A stretch of DNA of 64,000 bases from Streptomyces sp. YS415 (GTDB taxonomy: Bacteria > Actinomycetota > Actinomycetes > Streptomycetales > Streptomycetaceae), in the NCBI RefSeq assembly GCF_023544665.1, contig NZ_JAMJFL010000010.1, positions 186,001 to 250,000 of the forward strand, in the 5' to 3' direction. The notes under the pieces were generated by a model. The model searched no databases, had not been told where the DNA came from, and saw only the letters and a list, made by a program, of their open reading frames with translations. Below are positions 8,693 through 17,449 of this stretch, piece after piece. The position numbers and the translations under genes are program-made. How positions within the stretch are numbered: position 1 is the first letter of the stretch; every line of letters begins with the position of its first letter.

Positions 8693-9106
8693 ATGGCGCA
8701 GAATCAGGGACTGGGCTGGCTCTTGGACGATCTGACCGAGCGTGTGGAGCATGTGCGGCATGCGCTGGTCCTGTCCAACGACGGGCTGGTGACGGGGGCG
8801 AGCACGGGGCTGCGCCGCGAGGACGCCGAGCATCTGGCGGCGGTCTCCTCCGGGCTGCACAGCCTCGCCAAGGGCTCCGGCCACCACTTCGGCGCCGGCA
8901 GGGTGCGTCAGACGATGGTCGAGTTCGACGACGCGGTCCTGTTCGTGACCGCCGCGGGGACCGGCAGCTGCCTCTGCGTCCTCAGCGGCGCGGAGGCCGA
9001 CATCGGTTTGATCGCGTACGAGATGACGCTGCTCGTCAACCGGGTCGGCGAGCACCTCGCGGTCGACGCGAGAAAGCCGGAACGGGATTTCCCTCCACAG
9101 CCCTGA
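8693..9106 (+). CDS. Second roadblock/LC7 protein, CvnB paralog
   Basis: This 137-residue protein is closely similar to CvnB at 6809-7282 along its whole length: LGWLLDDLTERVEHVRHALVLSNDGLVTGAS, EDAEHLAAVSSGLHSLAKGSGHHFGAG, VRQTMVEFDDAVLFVTAAGTGSCLCVL and IGLIAYEMTLLVNRVGEHL. It starts directly with the domain (MAQNQGLGW) after a GGGGAGA site, which shows that the leader of CvnB is an extra. It lies 175 bp after cvnD. A duplicated roadblock gene could allow homo- or heterodimers with different affinity for CvnD. Confidence 0.88.
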   Translation: MAQNQGLGWLLDDLTERVEHVRHALVLSNDGLVTGASTGLRREDAEHLAAVSSGLHSLAKGSGHHFGAGRVRQTMVEFDDAVLFVTAAGTGSCLCVLSGAEADIGLIAYEMTLLVNRVGEHLAVDARKPERDFPPQP

Positions 9107-9133
9107 CCTGCGCTTTTGATCCACTCGGTGGAG

Positions 9134-9142
9134 TTATCCACA
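9134..9142 (+). other. Single consensus DnaA box
   Basis: TTATCCACA matches the DnaA box consensus exactly and lies in the spacer between the second roadblock gene and the next gene. Only one copy is seen, so it is not an origin. It may be chance or a DnaA regulatory site. Confidence 0.3.
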
Positions 9143-9232
9143 GGCTTGCGCCGAGATCCGCCGCATTGGCTACCGTTTTGTCACGGCGAACGCACACAGC
9201 GTGAGCATCCGGCTCCACGGGGGAGATCGACG

Positions 9233-10099
9233 ATGACAGGCGACACCATCACCCAACGGCACGGCACCTCCTGCACGCCCGGACGGGCCGCACGGGAACT
9301 GGGGCTGAAGCGGCGCGAGTTCGACCTCGCGGTCCACCTCGGCCGGATCCGGACCGTGCCGGACGAAGCGGGAGGCGGCGCCCGCCGCGTCGAGCGTGCG
9401 GAGATCGAGCGGGTCCGGGCCGCGCCGGGCTTTCCCGAGACGCTCCTGGAGCGGGTGAAGACGGTCGGCACCACCGAAGGGGCGGCCCTGATGCAGGTAC
9501 CGCCCGGCCGCTTCACCCGCCTTGCCCGGCTGGGCCTGGTGGTGCCCGTGTCCTTCTACCTCAACCGCTACCGGGCCGTGGTCTGGATGTATCTGGCCGA
9601 GGAGCTGCGGCAGTTCGCGGCCGACGAGAAGAACACCCCGCTGTTGAAGGCGCGCACCCCCGAAGGGCTGCGGGACCAGTTGGACGCCGGCCTGGACCTG
9701 CGCCCGCGCAACTGGCGCGGACGCCATCTGGGATTCGTGCTGCGGCAGACCGACGATCCGTGGCAGCAGGCCGGGGCCGTCTCCGCCTTCCTCGACCCCG
9801 TCCAGATCGCGGAGGTCGTCACCGACCCCTACGAACGCTCCCATCTGAACCGCTTCCGGCCCGGGCCGCCCGTGCACGGAGCACCGGGATCACCGGCCGC
9901 GCGCCTGTGCGAGCAGCTCATGACGGCGGACGACGCCGACGAGATCGGCTGGCTGCGGGCCGACCTCGCGCGGGCGGTCGACGAGGCGCGCGAGCACCGC
10001 CCCGCCCCGCGCCCGGCGGCGAAGCCCGCTCCCGAGGTGCCCGACGAACCCCGCCCGCCACACCGTCTGCTGGGCTGGCTGCGCCGCAGAGGCGCCTGA
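9233..10099 (+). CDS. DUF6397-like protein with helix-turn-helix-like N-terminus
   Basis: This 288-residue soluble protein starts at an ATG behind GGGGGAG. Residues about 12-55 (PGRAARELGLKRREFDLAVHLGRIRTVPDE) look like an excisionase/MerR-type helix-turn-helix with recognition wing. A second similar unit follows at about 80-115 (EGAALMQVPPGRFTRLARLGLVVPVSFYLNRYRAVVWMY). The C-terminal part is Pro/Arg-rich and ends in LLGWLRRRGA. It fits my memory of actinobacterial DUF6397 proteins; DNA binding is inferred from the helical pattern only. It converges on tesB with one base between the stop codons. Confidence 0.65.
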   Translation: MTGDTITQRHGTSCTPGRAARELGLKRREFDLAVHLGRIRTVPDEAGGGARRVERAEIERVRAAPGFPETLLERVKTVGTTEGAALMQVPPGRFTRLARLGLVVPVSFYLNRYRAVVWMYLAEELRQFAADEKNTPLLKARTPEGLRDQLDAGLDLRPRNWRGRHLGFVLRQTDDPWQQAGAVSAFLDPVQIAEVVTDPYERSHLNRFRPGPPVHGAPGSPAARLCEQLMTADDADEIGWLRADLARAVDEAREHRPAPRPAAKPAPEVPDEPRPPHRLLGWLRRRGA

Positions 10100-10100
10100 C

Positions 10101-10970
10101 CTACAGCGCCCGGAACAGCCCTTCCTGGACTACGGAGACCAGCAGCCGCCCCTGGAGGTCATAGATCCGCCCGCGGGCCAGACCGCGCCCGCCCGTGGCG
10201 ATCGGCGACTCCTGGTCGTACAGGAACCACTCGTCCGCGCGGAACGGCCGGTGGAACCACATCGCGTGGTCCAGCGACGCGATGTCGAAGCTCCGCGGGC
10301 CCCACAGAGGTTCGACCGGGATGCGCACCGCGTCCAGCAAGGTCATGTCACTGGCGTAGGTGAGCGCGCAGGTGTGCACGACCGGATCGTCGCCGAGCGG
10401 GCCGACCGCCCGCATCCACACCGCGCTGCGCGGCTCGGCGTCCTTGACCTCCTCGGGCGTCCAGCGCAACCGGTCCACATAGCGGATGTCGAAGGGCTGG
10501 CGGCGCGCCATCCGCTCCAACTGCTCCGGCAGCGCCCCCAGATGCTCCCGGATCTCGTCGGTGACCGTCGGCAGCGACTCCGGGTCCGGGACCTCGCGGG
10601 CCGGCGGCAGCTGGTGCTCGAAGCTCCCCTGCTCAGGCTTGTGAAAGGAGGCGGTGAGATTGAAGATCGTGCGGCCCTGTTGCACGGCGGTGACCCGGCG
10701 GGTCGTGAACGACCGCCCGTCCCGCACCCGTTCGACCTGGTACACGATCGGCACACCCGGCCGGCCCGGGCGCAGGAAGTACGCGTGCAGCGAGTGCACC
10801 GGACGCTCGCCGTCCGTGGTCCGCGCGGCGGCGATCAGCGCCTGGCCGGCGACCTGGCCGCCGAAGACACGCTGGAGGGACTCCTGGGGACTGCGGCCGC
10901 GGAAGATGTTGAGCTCGATCTGCTCCAGGTCGAGCAGGTCGACGAGCTTCTCGGCCGGATTCGTCGTCAT
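10101..10970 (-). CDS. tesB: Acyl-CoA thioesterase II
   Basis: This 289-residue double hot-dog enzyme hydrolyses acyl-CoA to free acid and CoA. The N-terminal hot-dog has FRGRSPQESLQRVFGGQVAGQALIAA and VHSLHAYFLRPGRPGVPIVYQVERVRDGRSFTTRRV, hallmarks of TesB. The second domain has HTCALTYASDMTLLDAV and SLDHAMWFHRPFRADEWFLYDQESP, with the conserved Asp of the active site. It ends GRLLVSVVQEGLFRAL, as TesB proteins usually do. Length is typical. The helicase gene ends 20 bp upstream on the same strand, so the two may be co-transcribed. Confidence 0.93.
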   Translation of the reverse strand: MTTNPAEKLVDLLDLEQIELNIFRGRSPQESLQRVFGGQVAGQALIAAARTTDGERPVHSLHAYFLRPGRPGVPIVYQVERVRDGRSFTTRRVTAVQQGRTIFNLTASFHKPEQGSFEHQLPPAREVPDPESLPTVTDEIREHLGALPEQLERMARRQPFDIRYVDRLRWTPEEVKDAEPRSAVWMRAVGPLGDDPVVHTCALTYASDMTLLDAVRIPVEPLWGPRSFDIASLDHAMWFHRPFRADEWFLYDQESPIATGGRGLARGRIYDLQGRLLVSVVQEGLFRAL

Positions 10971-10989
10971 GGGTGGGTTTCTCCTGTGC

Positions 10990-13503
10990 TCACAACTGGC
11001 CTACGTCGGTGACGCGGACCACCGCGCGGCCCTCCGCGTCGGAGGCGGTGAGGTCGACCTCCGCGCTGATGCCCCAGTCGTGGTCCCCGTTCGGGTCGTC
11101 GAAGATCTGGCGGACGCGCCACAGCCGGTTCGCCGGCTCCTCCTCGATCACCAGCAGTTTCGGGCCGCGGGCGTTGGGTCCGGTGCCGAGGTCGTCGTAC
11201 TCGTCCCAGTACTTGTCCATGGCCTCGCCCCAGGCGTCCGCGTCCCAGCCGGCGTCGGCGTCCAGTTCGCCCAGCTCCTCGACCTGGTCGAGCGCGGCGA
11301 GCTCGACACGGCGGAAGAGGGCGTTGCGGACCAGGACGCGGAAGGCACGGGCGTTGGTGGTGACCGGCTTGACCTCGTCGGCCTTCTCCTGGGCCTCCTC
11401 CGCGGTCATCACCTCCGGGTTGGCGAGCTGCTCCCACTCGTCCAGCAGGCTGGAGTCGACCTGGCGGACCATCTCGCCCAGCCACTCGATCAGGTCCTGC
11501 AGGTCCTCGGACTTCAGGTCGTCCGGGATGTTGTGGTCGAGCGTCTTGTAGGCGCTCGCCAGGTAGCGCAGCACGATGCCCTCGGTGCGGGCCAGCTCGT
11601 AGTGGGACACCAACTCCGTGAAGGTCATCGCCCGTTCGTACATGTCGCGGATGACCGACTTCGGCGAGAGCGGATGGTCACCGACCCAGGGGTGGCTCTT
11701 GCGGTACGTGTCGTAGGCGTGGAAGAGCAGCTCTTCCAGGGGCTTGGGGTAGCTGATGTCCTGGAGGCGCTCCATGCGCTCCTCGTACTCGACGCCGTCG
11801 GCCTTCATCGCGGCGACGGCCTCGCCCTTGGCCTTGTTCAGCTGGGCGACGAGGATCTGCCGCGGGTCGTCCAGGGTGGACTCCACGACGGACACCATGT
11901 CCAGGGCGTAGGACGGCGACTCCGGGTCCAGCAGCTCGAACGCGGCCAGCGCAAAGGTGGACAGCGGCTGGTTGAGCGCGAAGTCCTGCTGCAGATCGAC
12001 GGTGAGCCGCACGATCCGGCCCTCGGCGTCCGGCTGGTCGAGCTTCTCGACGATGCCGCCGTCCAGGAGCGAGCGGTAGATGGCGATCGCGCGCCGGATG
12101 TGCCGGAGCTGCTGCTTGCGCGGCTCGTGGTTGTCCTCCAGCAGATGCCGCATCGCCTCGAAGGCGTTGCCCGGCCGGGCGATCACCGACAGCAGCATGG
12201 TGTGCGTCACCCGGAAACGCGAGGTCAGCGGCTCCGGCTCGGAGGAGATGAGCTTCTCGAAGGTGTTCTCCGTCCAGCCGACGAAACCCTCGGGCGCCTT
12301 CTTGCGGACGACCTTGCGCCGCTTCTTGGGGTCGTCGCCGGCCTTGGCGAGCGCCTTCTCGTTCTCGATGACGTGCTCGGGCGCCTGGGCGACGACGAAG
12401 CCCGCCGTGTCGAAGCCCGCACGGCCGGCGCGGCCCGCGATCTGGTGGAACTCACGGGCGCGCAGCGTACGGACCCGGCTGCCGTCGTACTTCGTCAGCG
12501 CCGTGAACAGCACCGTGCGGATGGGCACGTTGACGCCCACGCCCAGGGTGTCCGTGCCGCAGATGACCTTCAGCAGACCGGCCTGGGCGAGCTTCTCCAC
12601 CAGGCGGCGGTACTTGGGCAGCATGCCCGCGTGATGGACACCGATACCGTGCCGGACGTAACGGGAGAGGTTGCGGCCGAACTTGGTGGTGAAGCGGAAG
12701 TTGCCGATCAGCTCGGCGATCCGGTCCTTCTCCTCGCGCGAGCACATGTTGATGCTCATCAGCGCCTGCGCCCGCTCCACCGCCTGCGCCTGCGTGAAGT
12801 GCACGATGTAGACCGGCGCCTGCTTGGTCTCCAGCAGCTCGGTCAGCGTCTCGGTGAGCGGCGTGAGCTTGTACTCGTAGGACAGCGGCACGGGACGGGT
12901 CGCCGAGCGGACCACGGCCGTGGGGCGGCCGGTGCGCCGGGTGAGGTCCCCCTCGAACATCGAGACGTCACCGAGCGTGGCCGACATCAGCACGAACTGC
13001 GCCTGCGGCAGTTCGAGGATCGGGATCTGCCAGGCCCATCCGCGGTCCGCCTCCGCGTAGAAATGGAACTCGTCCATGACGACCTGGCCGACATCGGCGT
13101 GCTTGCCGTCGCGCAGCGCGATCGAGGCGAGGACCTCGGCGGTGCAGCAGATGACCGGGGCGTCGGAGTTGACGGACGCGTCACCGGTGAGCATGCCGAC
13201 GTTCTCGGTGCCGAAGATCTTGCACAGCTCGAAGAACTTCTCCGACACCAGCGCCTTGATCGGAGCCGTGTAGAAGGTGACCTCGTCCCGGGCGAGCGCG
13301 GCGAAGTGGGCACCCGCCGCGATCATGCTCTTGCCGGAGCCGGTGGGCGTCGACACGATCACGTTCGCGCCGGACACCGCCTCGATCAGCGCCTCCTCCT
13401 GGTGGGGGTAGAGAGTCAGACCGCGCTCCTGGGCCCACGACTCGAAGGCTTCGTACAGGGCGTCGGGGTCGGGGGTCGGCGGCAGCTGATCGATGAGGGT
13501 CAC
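10990..13503 (-). CDS. Ski2-like DExH helicase with DUF3516
   Basis: This 837-residue superfamily 2 ATPase carries Walker A TPTGSGKS (52-59), the motif II box DEFH (144-147), SAT (174-176), and a helicase C domain with GVGVNVPIRTVLFTAL and motif VI HQIAGRAGRAG. The long C-terminal region corresponds to DUF3516, a module found on actinobacterial Ski2-like helicases. I chose the GTG that gives MTLIDQLPPT; an upstream ATG would add 17 residues. The role is probably RNA or DNA unwinding in the cytoplasm, but the substrate is unknown. Divergent from the next gene with about 145 bp between. Confidence 0.9.
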   Translation of the reverse strand: MTLIDQLPPTPDPDALYEAFESWAQERGLTLYPHQEEALIEAVSGANVIVSTPTGSGKSMIAAGAHFAALARDEVTFYTAPIKALVSEKFFELCKIFGTENVGMLTGDASVNSDAPVICCTAEVLASIALRDGKHADVGQVVMDEFHFYAEADRGWAWQIPILELPQAQFVLMSATLGDVSMFEGDLTRRTGRPTAVVRSATRPVPLSYEYKLTPLTETLTELLETKQAPVYIVHFTQAQAVERAQALMSINMCSREEKDRIAELIGNFRFTTKFGRNLSRYVRHGIGVHHAGMLPKYRRLVEKLAQAGLLKVICGTDTLGVGVNVPIRTVLFTALTKYDGSRVRTLRAREFHQIAGRAGRAGFDTAGFVVAQAPEHVIENEKALAKAGDDPKKRRKVVRKKAPEGFVGWTENTFEKLISSEPEPLTSRFRVTHTMLLSVIARPGNAFEAMRHLLEDNHEPRKQQLRHIRRAIAIYRSLLDGGIVEKLDQPDAEGRIVRLTVDLQQDFALNQPLSTFALAAFELLDPESPSYALDMVSVVESTLDDPRQILVAQLNKAKGEAVAAMKADGVEYEERMERLQDISYPKPLEELLFHAYDTYRKSHPWVGDHPLSPKSVIRDMYERAMTFTELVSHYELARTEGIVLRYLASAYKTLDHNIPDDLKSEDLQDLIEWLGEMVRQVDSSLLDEWEQLANPEVMTAEEAQEKADEVKPVTTNARAFRVLVRNALFRRVELAALDQVEELGELDADAGWDADAWGEAMDKYWDEYDDLGTGPNARGPKLLVIEEEPANRLWRVRQIFDDPNGDHDWGISAEVDLTASDAEGRAVVRVTDVGQL

Positions 13504-13648
13504 CCACCCATCTTGCCTGGCGTCCTGGCCGACGGGGGAATCGGCTGCCCGCACGAAGATCGCGAACGCTACGCTGTGTCGCCGACGACACGTCGGCGCA
13601 CTCCGTCAACTGGACAGCGGCACACGAGGAATGGGGCGGGCAACGGCC

Positions 13649-14443
13649 ATGATGGGACCAGCACACTCACTGTCGGGCGCCGCCGCCTGGCTCGGCGTCG
13701 GGGCGGCGGCCGCCGCGACCGGGCGTCCGATGCCCTGGCCCGTCGTCCTGGTCGGCGCGCTGATCTGCGCCGGTGCTGCGCTGGCCCCGGACCTCGACCA
13801 CAAGGCGGCCACCATCTCCCGGGCCTTCGGCCCGCTCTCCCGGGGGCTGTGCGAGATCGTCGACAAGCTCTCCTACGCCGTCTACAAGGCGACCAAGAAG
13901 CAGGGCGACCCGCGTCGCTCCGGCGGTCACCGTACGCTCACGCACACCTGGCTGTGGGCGGTCCTGATCGGTGCGGGTTCCTCGGCGCTGGCGGTCAACG
14001 GTGGGCGCTGGGCGGTGCTGGGGATCCTCTTCGCGCACGTGGTGCTGGCCATCGAGGGTCTGCTGTGGCGGGCGACGCGGGGTTCCAGCAGCGATGTCCT
14101 GGTCTGGCTGCTGGGGGCGACCAGCGCCTGGATCCTGGCGGGGGTGCTGGCCAAGCCGGGCAACGGCGCGGACTGGCTGTTCACGGAGCCGGGCCAGGAG
14201 TACCTGTGGCTGGGGCTGCCGATCGTGCTGGGGGCGCTGGTGCACGACATCGGGGACGCGCTGACGGTGTCGGGCTGCCCGATCCTGTGGCCGATCCCGG
14301 TGGGCCGCAAGCGCTGGTACCCGATCGGACCGCCGAAGGTCCTGCGGTTCCGGGCGGGCAGCTGGGTGGAGCTGAAGGTGCTGATGCCGGCGTTCATGCT
14401 GCTCGGCGGCGTGGGCGGTGCCGCAGCCCTCAACGTGATCTGA
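13649..14443 (+). CDS. YdjM/DUF457-type membrane-bound metal-dependent hydrolase
   Basis: This 264-residue protein has several membrane helices and the conserved metal-ligand motifs of the DUF457 (YdjM) family: GPAHSLSG near the start, ALAPDLDHKAATISR (about 47-61), and GGHRTLTHTWLW (about 90-101). The family is annotated as membrane-bound metal-dependent hydrolase, with LexA-regulated YdjM as its best-known member, but no substrate is established. Two adjacent ATG codons make the first residue uncertain. It converges with the L31 gene. Confidence 0.82.
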   Translation: MMGPAHSLSGAAAWLGVGAAAAATGRPMPWPVVLVGALICAGAALAPDLDHKAATISRAFGPLSRGLCEIVDKLSYAVYKATKKQGDPRRSGGHRTLTHTWLWAVLIGAGSSALAVNGGRWAVLGILFAHVVLAIEGLLWRATRGSSSDVLVWLLGATSAWILAGVLAKPGNGADWLFTEPGQEYLWLGLPIVLGALVHDIGDALTVSGCPILWPIPVGRKRWYPIGPPKVLRFRAGSWVELKVLMPAFMLLGGVGGAAALNVI

Positions 14444-14463
14444 GCGAGCGAGGCTCTTGCCGG

Positions 14464-14724
14464 TCAGGTTTCTTCGGCGCCTGCCCCGCCGTAGCGGCGC
14501 TCGAAGCGGGCGACCCGGCCCTCCGAGTCCACCGTGCGCGCCTTGCCGGTGTAGAAGGGGTGGCTCTCCGAGGAGATCTCCACGTCCACGACCGGGTAGG
14601 TCTCGCCGTCGTCCCACTCGATGGTCTCACCGCTGGTGGCGGTGGACCGGGTGAGGAAGGCGTAGCCGGCGGCGCGGTCCCGGAAGACGACCGGCTGGTA
14701 GTCGGGGTGCTTGTCCTGCTGCAT
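14464..14724 (-). CDS. rpmE2: 50S ribosomal protein L31 type B (zinc-independent)
   Basis: This 86-residue protein has the type B L31 pattern: [11 protein letters not shown] at the start, then [28 protein letters not shown] and [15 protein letters not shown]. There are no cysteines, so it is the form that does not hold zinc and that replaces the Cys4 type when zinc is scarce. The ATG follows AGGAG. In many Streptomyces such paralogs are under Zur control, but no Zur-box-like palindrome is evident in the short upstream spacer, and the upstream DUF5709 gene lies only 33 bp away. Confidence 0.93.
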   Translation of the reverse strand: MQQDKHPDYQPVVFRDRAAGYAFLTRSTATSGETIEWDDGETYPVVDVEISSESHPFYTGKARTVDSEGRVARFERRYGGAGAEET

Positions 14725-14757
14725 GAAGGCTCCTCGCGGGCTGTCCTGGCGGCTGCG

Positions 14758-15228
14758 TCAGCCGGGCAGGGACTCCTCGTCGACGATGTGCATGGCGGCC
14801 TCCTCGGCCGAGGCTGCGGCGCCGTCGATGCCGACGTCCGTGGCGACCAGCGCGGGCTCGTCGTCCTCGCGCGCCCCTTCGTCGGGGGCGACGAGGCGGC
14901 CGGAGCGGGCGGCACCGACCTCGTTGTCCAGCAGTTCGCCGTCGGTGCCCTCGCAGTCGCCGAGGCCGTCGCCGTCGGGAGTGGCGAGATCGGGCAGCTC
15001 CTCGGCGAGCCGCTGGTCCAGCGTCTCCCCCCGGTGGCGCTCCGCCGCCGTCACACCGTTGTGCTCCACCGCCCATGGCCGCTCCGGCGGGGACCAGCCG
15101 CGGTCGAGAGGATCGTCGACGCCGTCGTTGTCCAGGGTGTCCTCGGCGTCGAGCAGTCCCGCGTCGTCCTGGATCTCGGACGCGTCGGGCTGGTAGACGT
15201 CGTCCCCCCATCCGTCGGCGCTGTTCAC
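14758..15228 (-). CDS. DUF5709 family acidic protein
   Basis: This 156-residue, strongly acidic protein (rich in Asp, Glu and Gly) has the DUF5709 opening GDDVYQPDASEIQDDAGLLDAEDTLDNDG and the internal RGWSPPERPWAVEHNGVTAAERHRGETLDQRLAEE. The end is AAMHIVDEESLPG. The GTG start follows GGAGG. The family is widespread in actinobacteria and functionally unknown; high acidity suggests a soluble, flexible protein. It may be co-transcribed with rpmE2 downstream. Confidence 0.85.
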   Translation of the reverse strand: MNSADGWGDDVYQPDASEIQDDAGLLDAEDTLDNDGVDDPLDRGWSPPERPWAVEHNGVTAAERHRGETLDQRLAEELPDLATPDGDGLGDCEGTDGELLDNEVGAARSGRLVAPDEGAREDDEPALVATDVGIDGAAASAEEAAMHIVDEESLPG

Positions 15229-15631
15229 GGGTACCTCCAGGTGGTGGGGACGGGCCCGTTGTCACTGCGATCGGCGACAGGCCGGCACGCGGGGCACTGG
15301 CTGCGCCCGACGTGTGCCGCATGCTTCCCGGGTGCTCCCCGAACCGGTGCCGCTATCCAGCCTTCCACCCCTTTTCACCCCAGCGCAACGGCACAGGTCC
15401 GGGGCGGGCGAGAAGGGCCTGCACGAGCTGCCCTCGGGCCGGTCGGACTGCGGCCCGGGGAGTGCGGGCGGCAAGGCCGGGAGGGCGGGGGCGATGCACA
15501 GCGGTGCCGGGAGACGGGGCGAGGCCCCGCCCGGGACACGTGCACCCGGACCCGGGGGCCCGCACGGGACGTGTGCCGCCGGACCTGGCCCCCGCCCGGG
15601 TGTGCGCGTCCGGCGTTCGCGGTCGGTGGGA
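15229..15631. other. Gene-less spacer between DUF5709 and the ABC exporter
   Basis: No convincing gene is seen in these 403 bp: all open frames lack family motifs and have shadow-like composition. A compact GC hairpin, CGGGGC / GCCCCG with a 3-base loop, lies at 15515-15529 and could serve as a terminator for the minus-strand exporter operon, which ends at 15632. The rest should carry the DUF5709 promoter near 15229-15300. Confidence 0.5.
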
Positions 15632-17449
15632 TCAGCCGTGCCAGGACTGCCAGAGGGCCGCGTACGCGCCCTTCGCCGCCACCAGCTCGTCGTGGCTGCC
15701 CAGCTCGCTGATGCGCCCGTTCTCGACGACGGCGATGACGTCGGCGTCATGGGCGGTGTGCAGGCGGTGGGCGATGGCCACCACCGTGCGGCCCTCCAGG
15801 ACGCGGGCCAGGGAGCGTTCCAGATGGCGGGCGGCCCGCGGGTCGAGCAGGGACGTCGCCTCGTCCAGGACCAGCGTGTGCGGGTCGGCCAGTACCAGCC
15901 GGGCCAGCGCGATCTGCTGCGCCTGTGCCGGGGTCAGCGCGAAGCCGCCCGAGCCGACCTCGGTGTCCAGGCCGTCGTCGAGAGCGCGGGCCCAGCCGTC
16001 CGCGTCGACCGCCCCGAGCGCCGCCCACAGCTCGGCGTCGACGGCGTCGTCCGCCACCCCCGCCTTCGACGGCAGCCGGGACTGGGGGAGGGCGAGCAGC
16101 AGGTTGTCGCGCAGGGAGCCCACGAAGACGTGGTGCTCCTGGTTGACGAGGGCCACGTGCTCGCGGACCCGTTCGGCAGGCATCCGGGACAGTTCCGCGC
16201 CGCCGAGGGCGATGCGGCCCTTCCGGGGGGCGTAGATCCCGGCGAGCAGCCGGCCCAGGGTGGACTTGCCCGCGCCGGAGGGGCCGACCAGGGCCAGCCG
16301 GGTGCCGGGAGCGACCTCCAGGGACACCTTGCGCAGGACGTCCACGCCTTCGAGGTAACCGAAGTGCACCCGGTCGGCGTGGACGTCACGCCCGTCGGGA
16401 GCGAGCGAGGCGTCCCCGGCGTCCGGCTCGATGTCCCGGACCCCGACGAGGCGGGCCAGCGACACCTGGGCGACCTGGAGCTCGTCGTACCAGCGCAGGA
16501 TGAGGCCGACCGGGTCGACGAGCATCTGCGCGATGAGCGCGCCCGTGGTCAGCTCACCGACCCCGATCCAGCCCTGGAGCACGAACACCCCGCCGAGTAT
16601 GAGGACCGAGCCGAGGACGGTGACATGGGTGACGTTGATGACGGGGAAGAGCACCGAGCGCAGCCAGAGGGTGTAGCGCTCCCAGGCCGTCCACTCCCGC
16701 ACCCGCTGCTTGGACAGCTCGATCCGGCGGTCGCCGAGCCGGTGGGCCTCGACCGTGCGGCCGGCGTCCACCGTCTCGGCCAGGGCGGCGGCGACGGCCG
16801 CGTAGCCGGCGGCTTCCGAACGGTAGGCGGCGGGCGCCCGCTTGAAGTACCAGCGGCAGCCGACGACCAGCAGCGGTACGGCGACCAGCACCGCGGCGCC
16901 CAGGGGCGGCGCGGTGACCACCAGTCCGCCCAGCAGCAGGGCCGCCCACACGACGCCGATGGCCAGCTGGGGCACGGCTTCCCGCATGGCGTTGGCCAGG
17001 CGGTCGATGTCGGTGGTGATCCGGGACAGCAGATCGCCGGTCCCGGCGCGTTCCAGTACGCCGGGCGGCAGCCCGACGGACCGGACCAGGAAGTCCTCGC
17101 GCAGGTCGGCCAGCATCCGCTCGCCGAGTATCGCGCCGCGCAGCCGCACCTCCCGGACGAACACCGCCTGGATGACGAGCGCGACCAGGAACAGCGAGAC
17201 CGTGAGCTCCAGATGGAGCTCGCGCGCCTCGTCCGACACCCGCTCGACCAGGCCGCCGAGCAGCCACGGCCCGGCCATGGAGGCCATGACGGCGGCCGTG
17301 TTGACGGCGACCAGGAGCAGGAAGGCCCGGCGGTGCCGGCGGAACAGTTCGGTCACGTAGGCGCGTACGGTGGCCGGGGCGCCGACGGGCAGGGTGTTCG
17401 CCGTCGTCGGGGCGGCGGGGTCGTAGGCCGGTGGCGCTACGCCGATCAT
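15632..17449 (-). CDS. ABC exporter half-transporter, subunit with intact Walker A and degenerate signature
   Basis: This 605-residue type IV ABC exporter half has six membrane helices in the first about 330 residues, then a nucleotide-binding domain with Walker A GPSGAGKST, Q-loop ALVNQEHHVF, Walker B LVLDEATSLLD and switch His in AIAHRLHTAHD. The ABC signature is abnormal: LTPAQAQQIALAR replaces LSGGQ. Its partner upstream (17446-19362) shows the opposite pattern, so the two should form a heterodimer with one working and one dead ATP site. The ATG overlaps the partner stop (ATGA). Substrate unknown; lipids, peptides or drugs are possible. Confidence 0.9.
   Translation of the reverse strand: MIGVAPPAYDPAAPTTANTLPVGAPATVRAYVTELFRRHRRAFLLLVAVNTAAVMASMAGPWLLGGLVERVSDEARELHLELTVSLFLVALVIQAVFVREVRLRGAILGERMLADLREDFLVRSVGLPPGVLERAGTGDLLSRITTDIDRLANAMREAVPQLAIGVVWAALLLGGLVVTAPPLGAAVLVAVPLLVVGCRWYFKRAPAAYRSEAAGYAAVAAALAETVDAGRTVEAHRLGDRRIELSKQRVREWTAWERYTLWLRSVLFPVINVTHVTVLGSVLILGGVFVLQGWIGVGELTTGALIAQMLVDPVGLILRWYDELQVAQVSLARLVGVRDIEPDAGDASLAPDGRDVHADRVHFGYLEGVDVLRKVSLEVAPGTRLALVGPSGAGKSTLGRLLAGIYAPRKGRIALGGAELSRMPAERVREHVALVNQEHHVFVGSLRDNLLLALPQSRLPSKAGVADDAVDAELWAALGAVDADGWARALDDGLDTEVGSGGFALTPAQAQQIALARLVLADPHTLVLDEATSLLDPRAARHLERSLARVLEGRTVVAIAHRLHTAHDADVIAVVENGRISELGSHDELVAAKGAYAALWQSWHG

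Noticed and set aside
9134..9142. Replication origin
   Set aside because: Only a single DnaA box, with no dnaA, dnaN or box cluster.
15229..15631. Small gene in the spacer
   Set aside because: Frames on both strands lack a ribosome site with a plausible start and show no family motif.
10654..15711. 1685-codon open frame on the plus strand
   Set aside because: It runs antisense through tesB and the helicase and through several other genes; composition is shadow-like.
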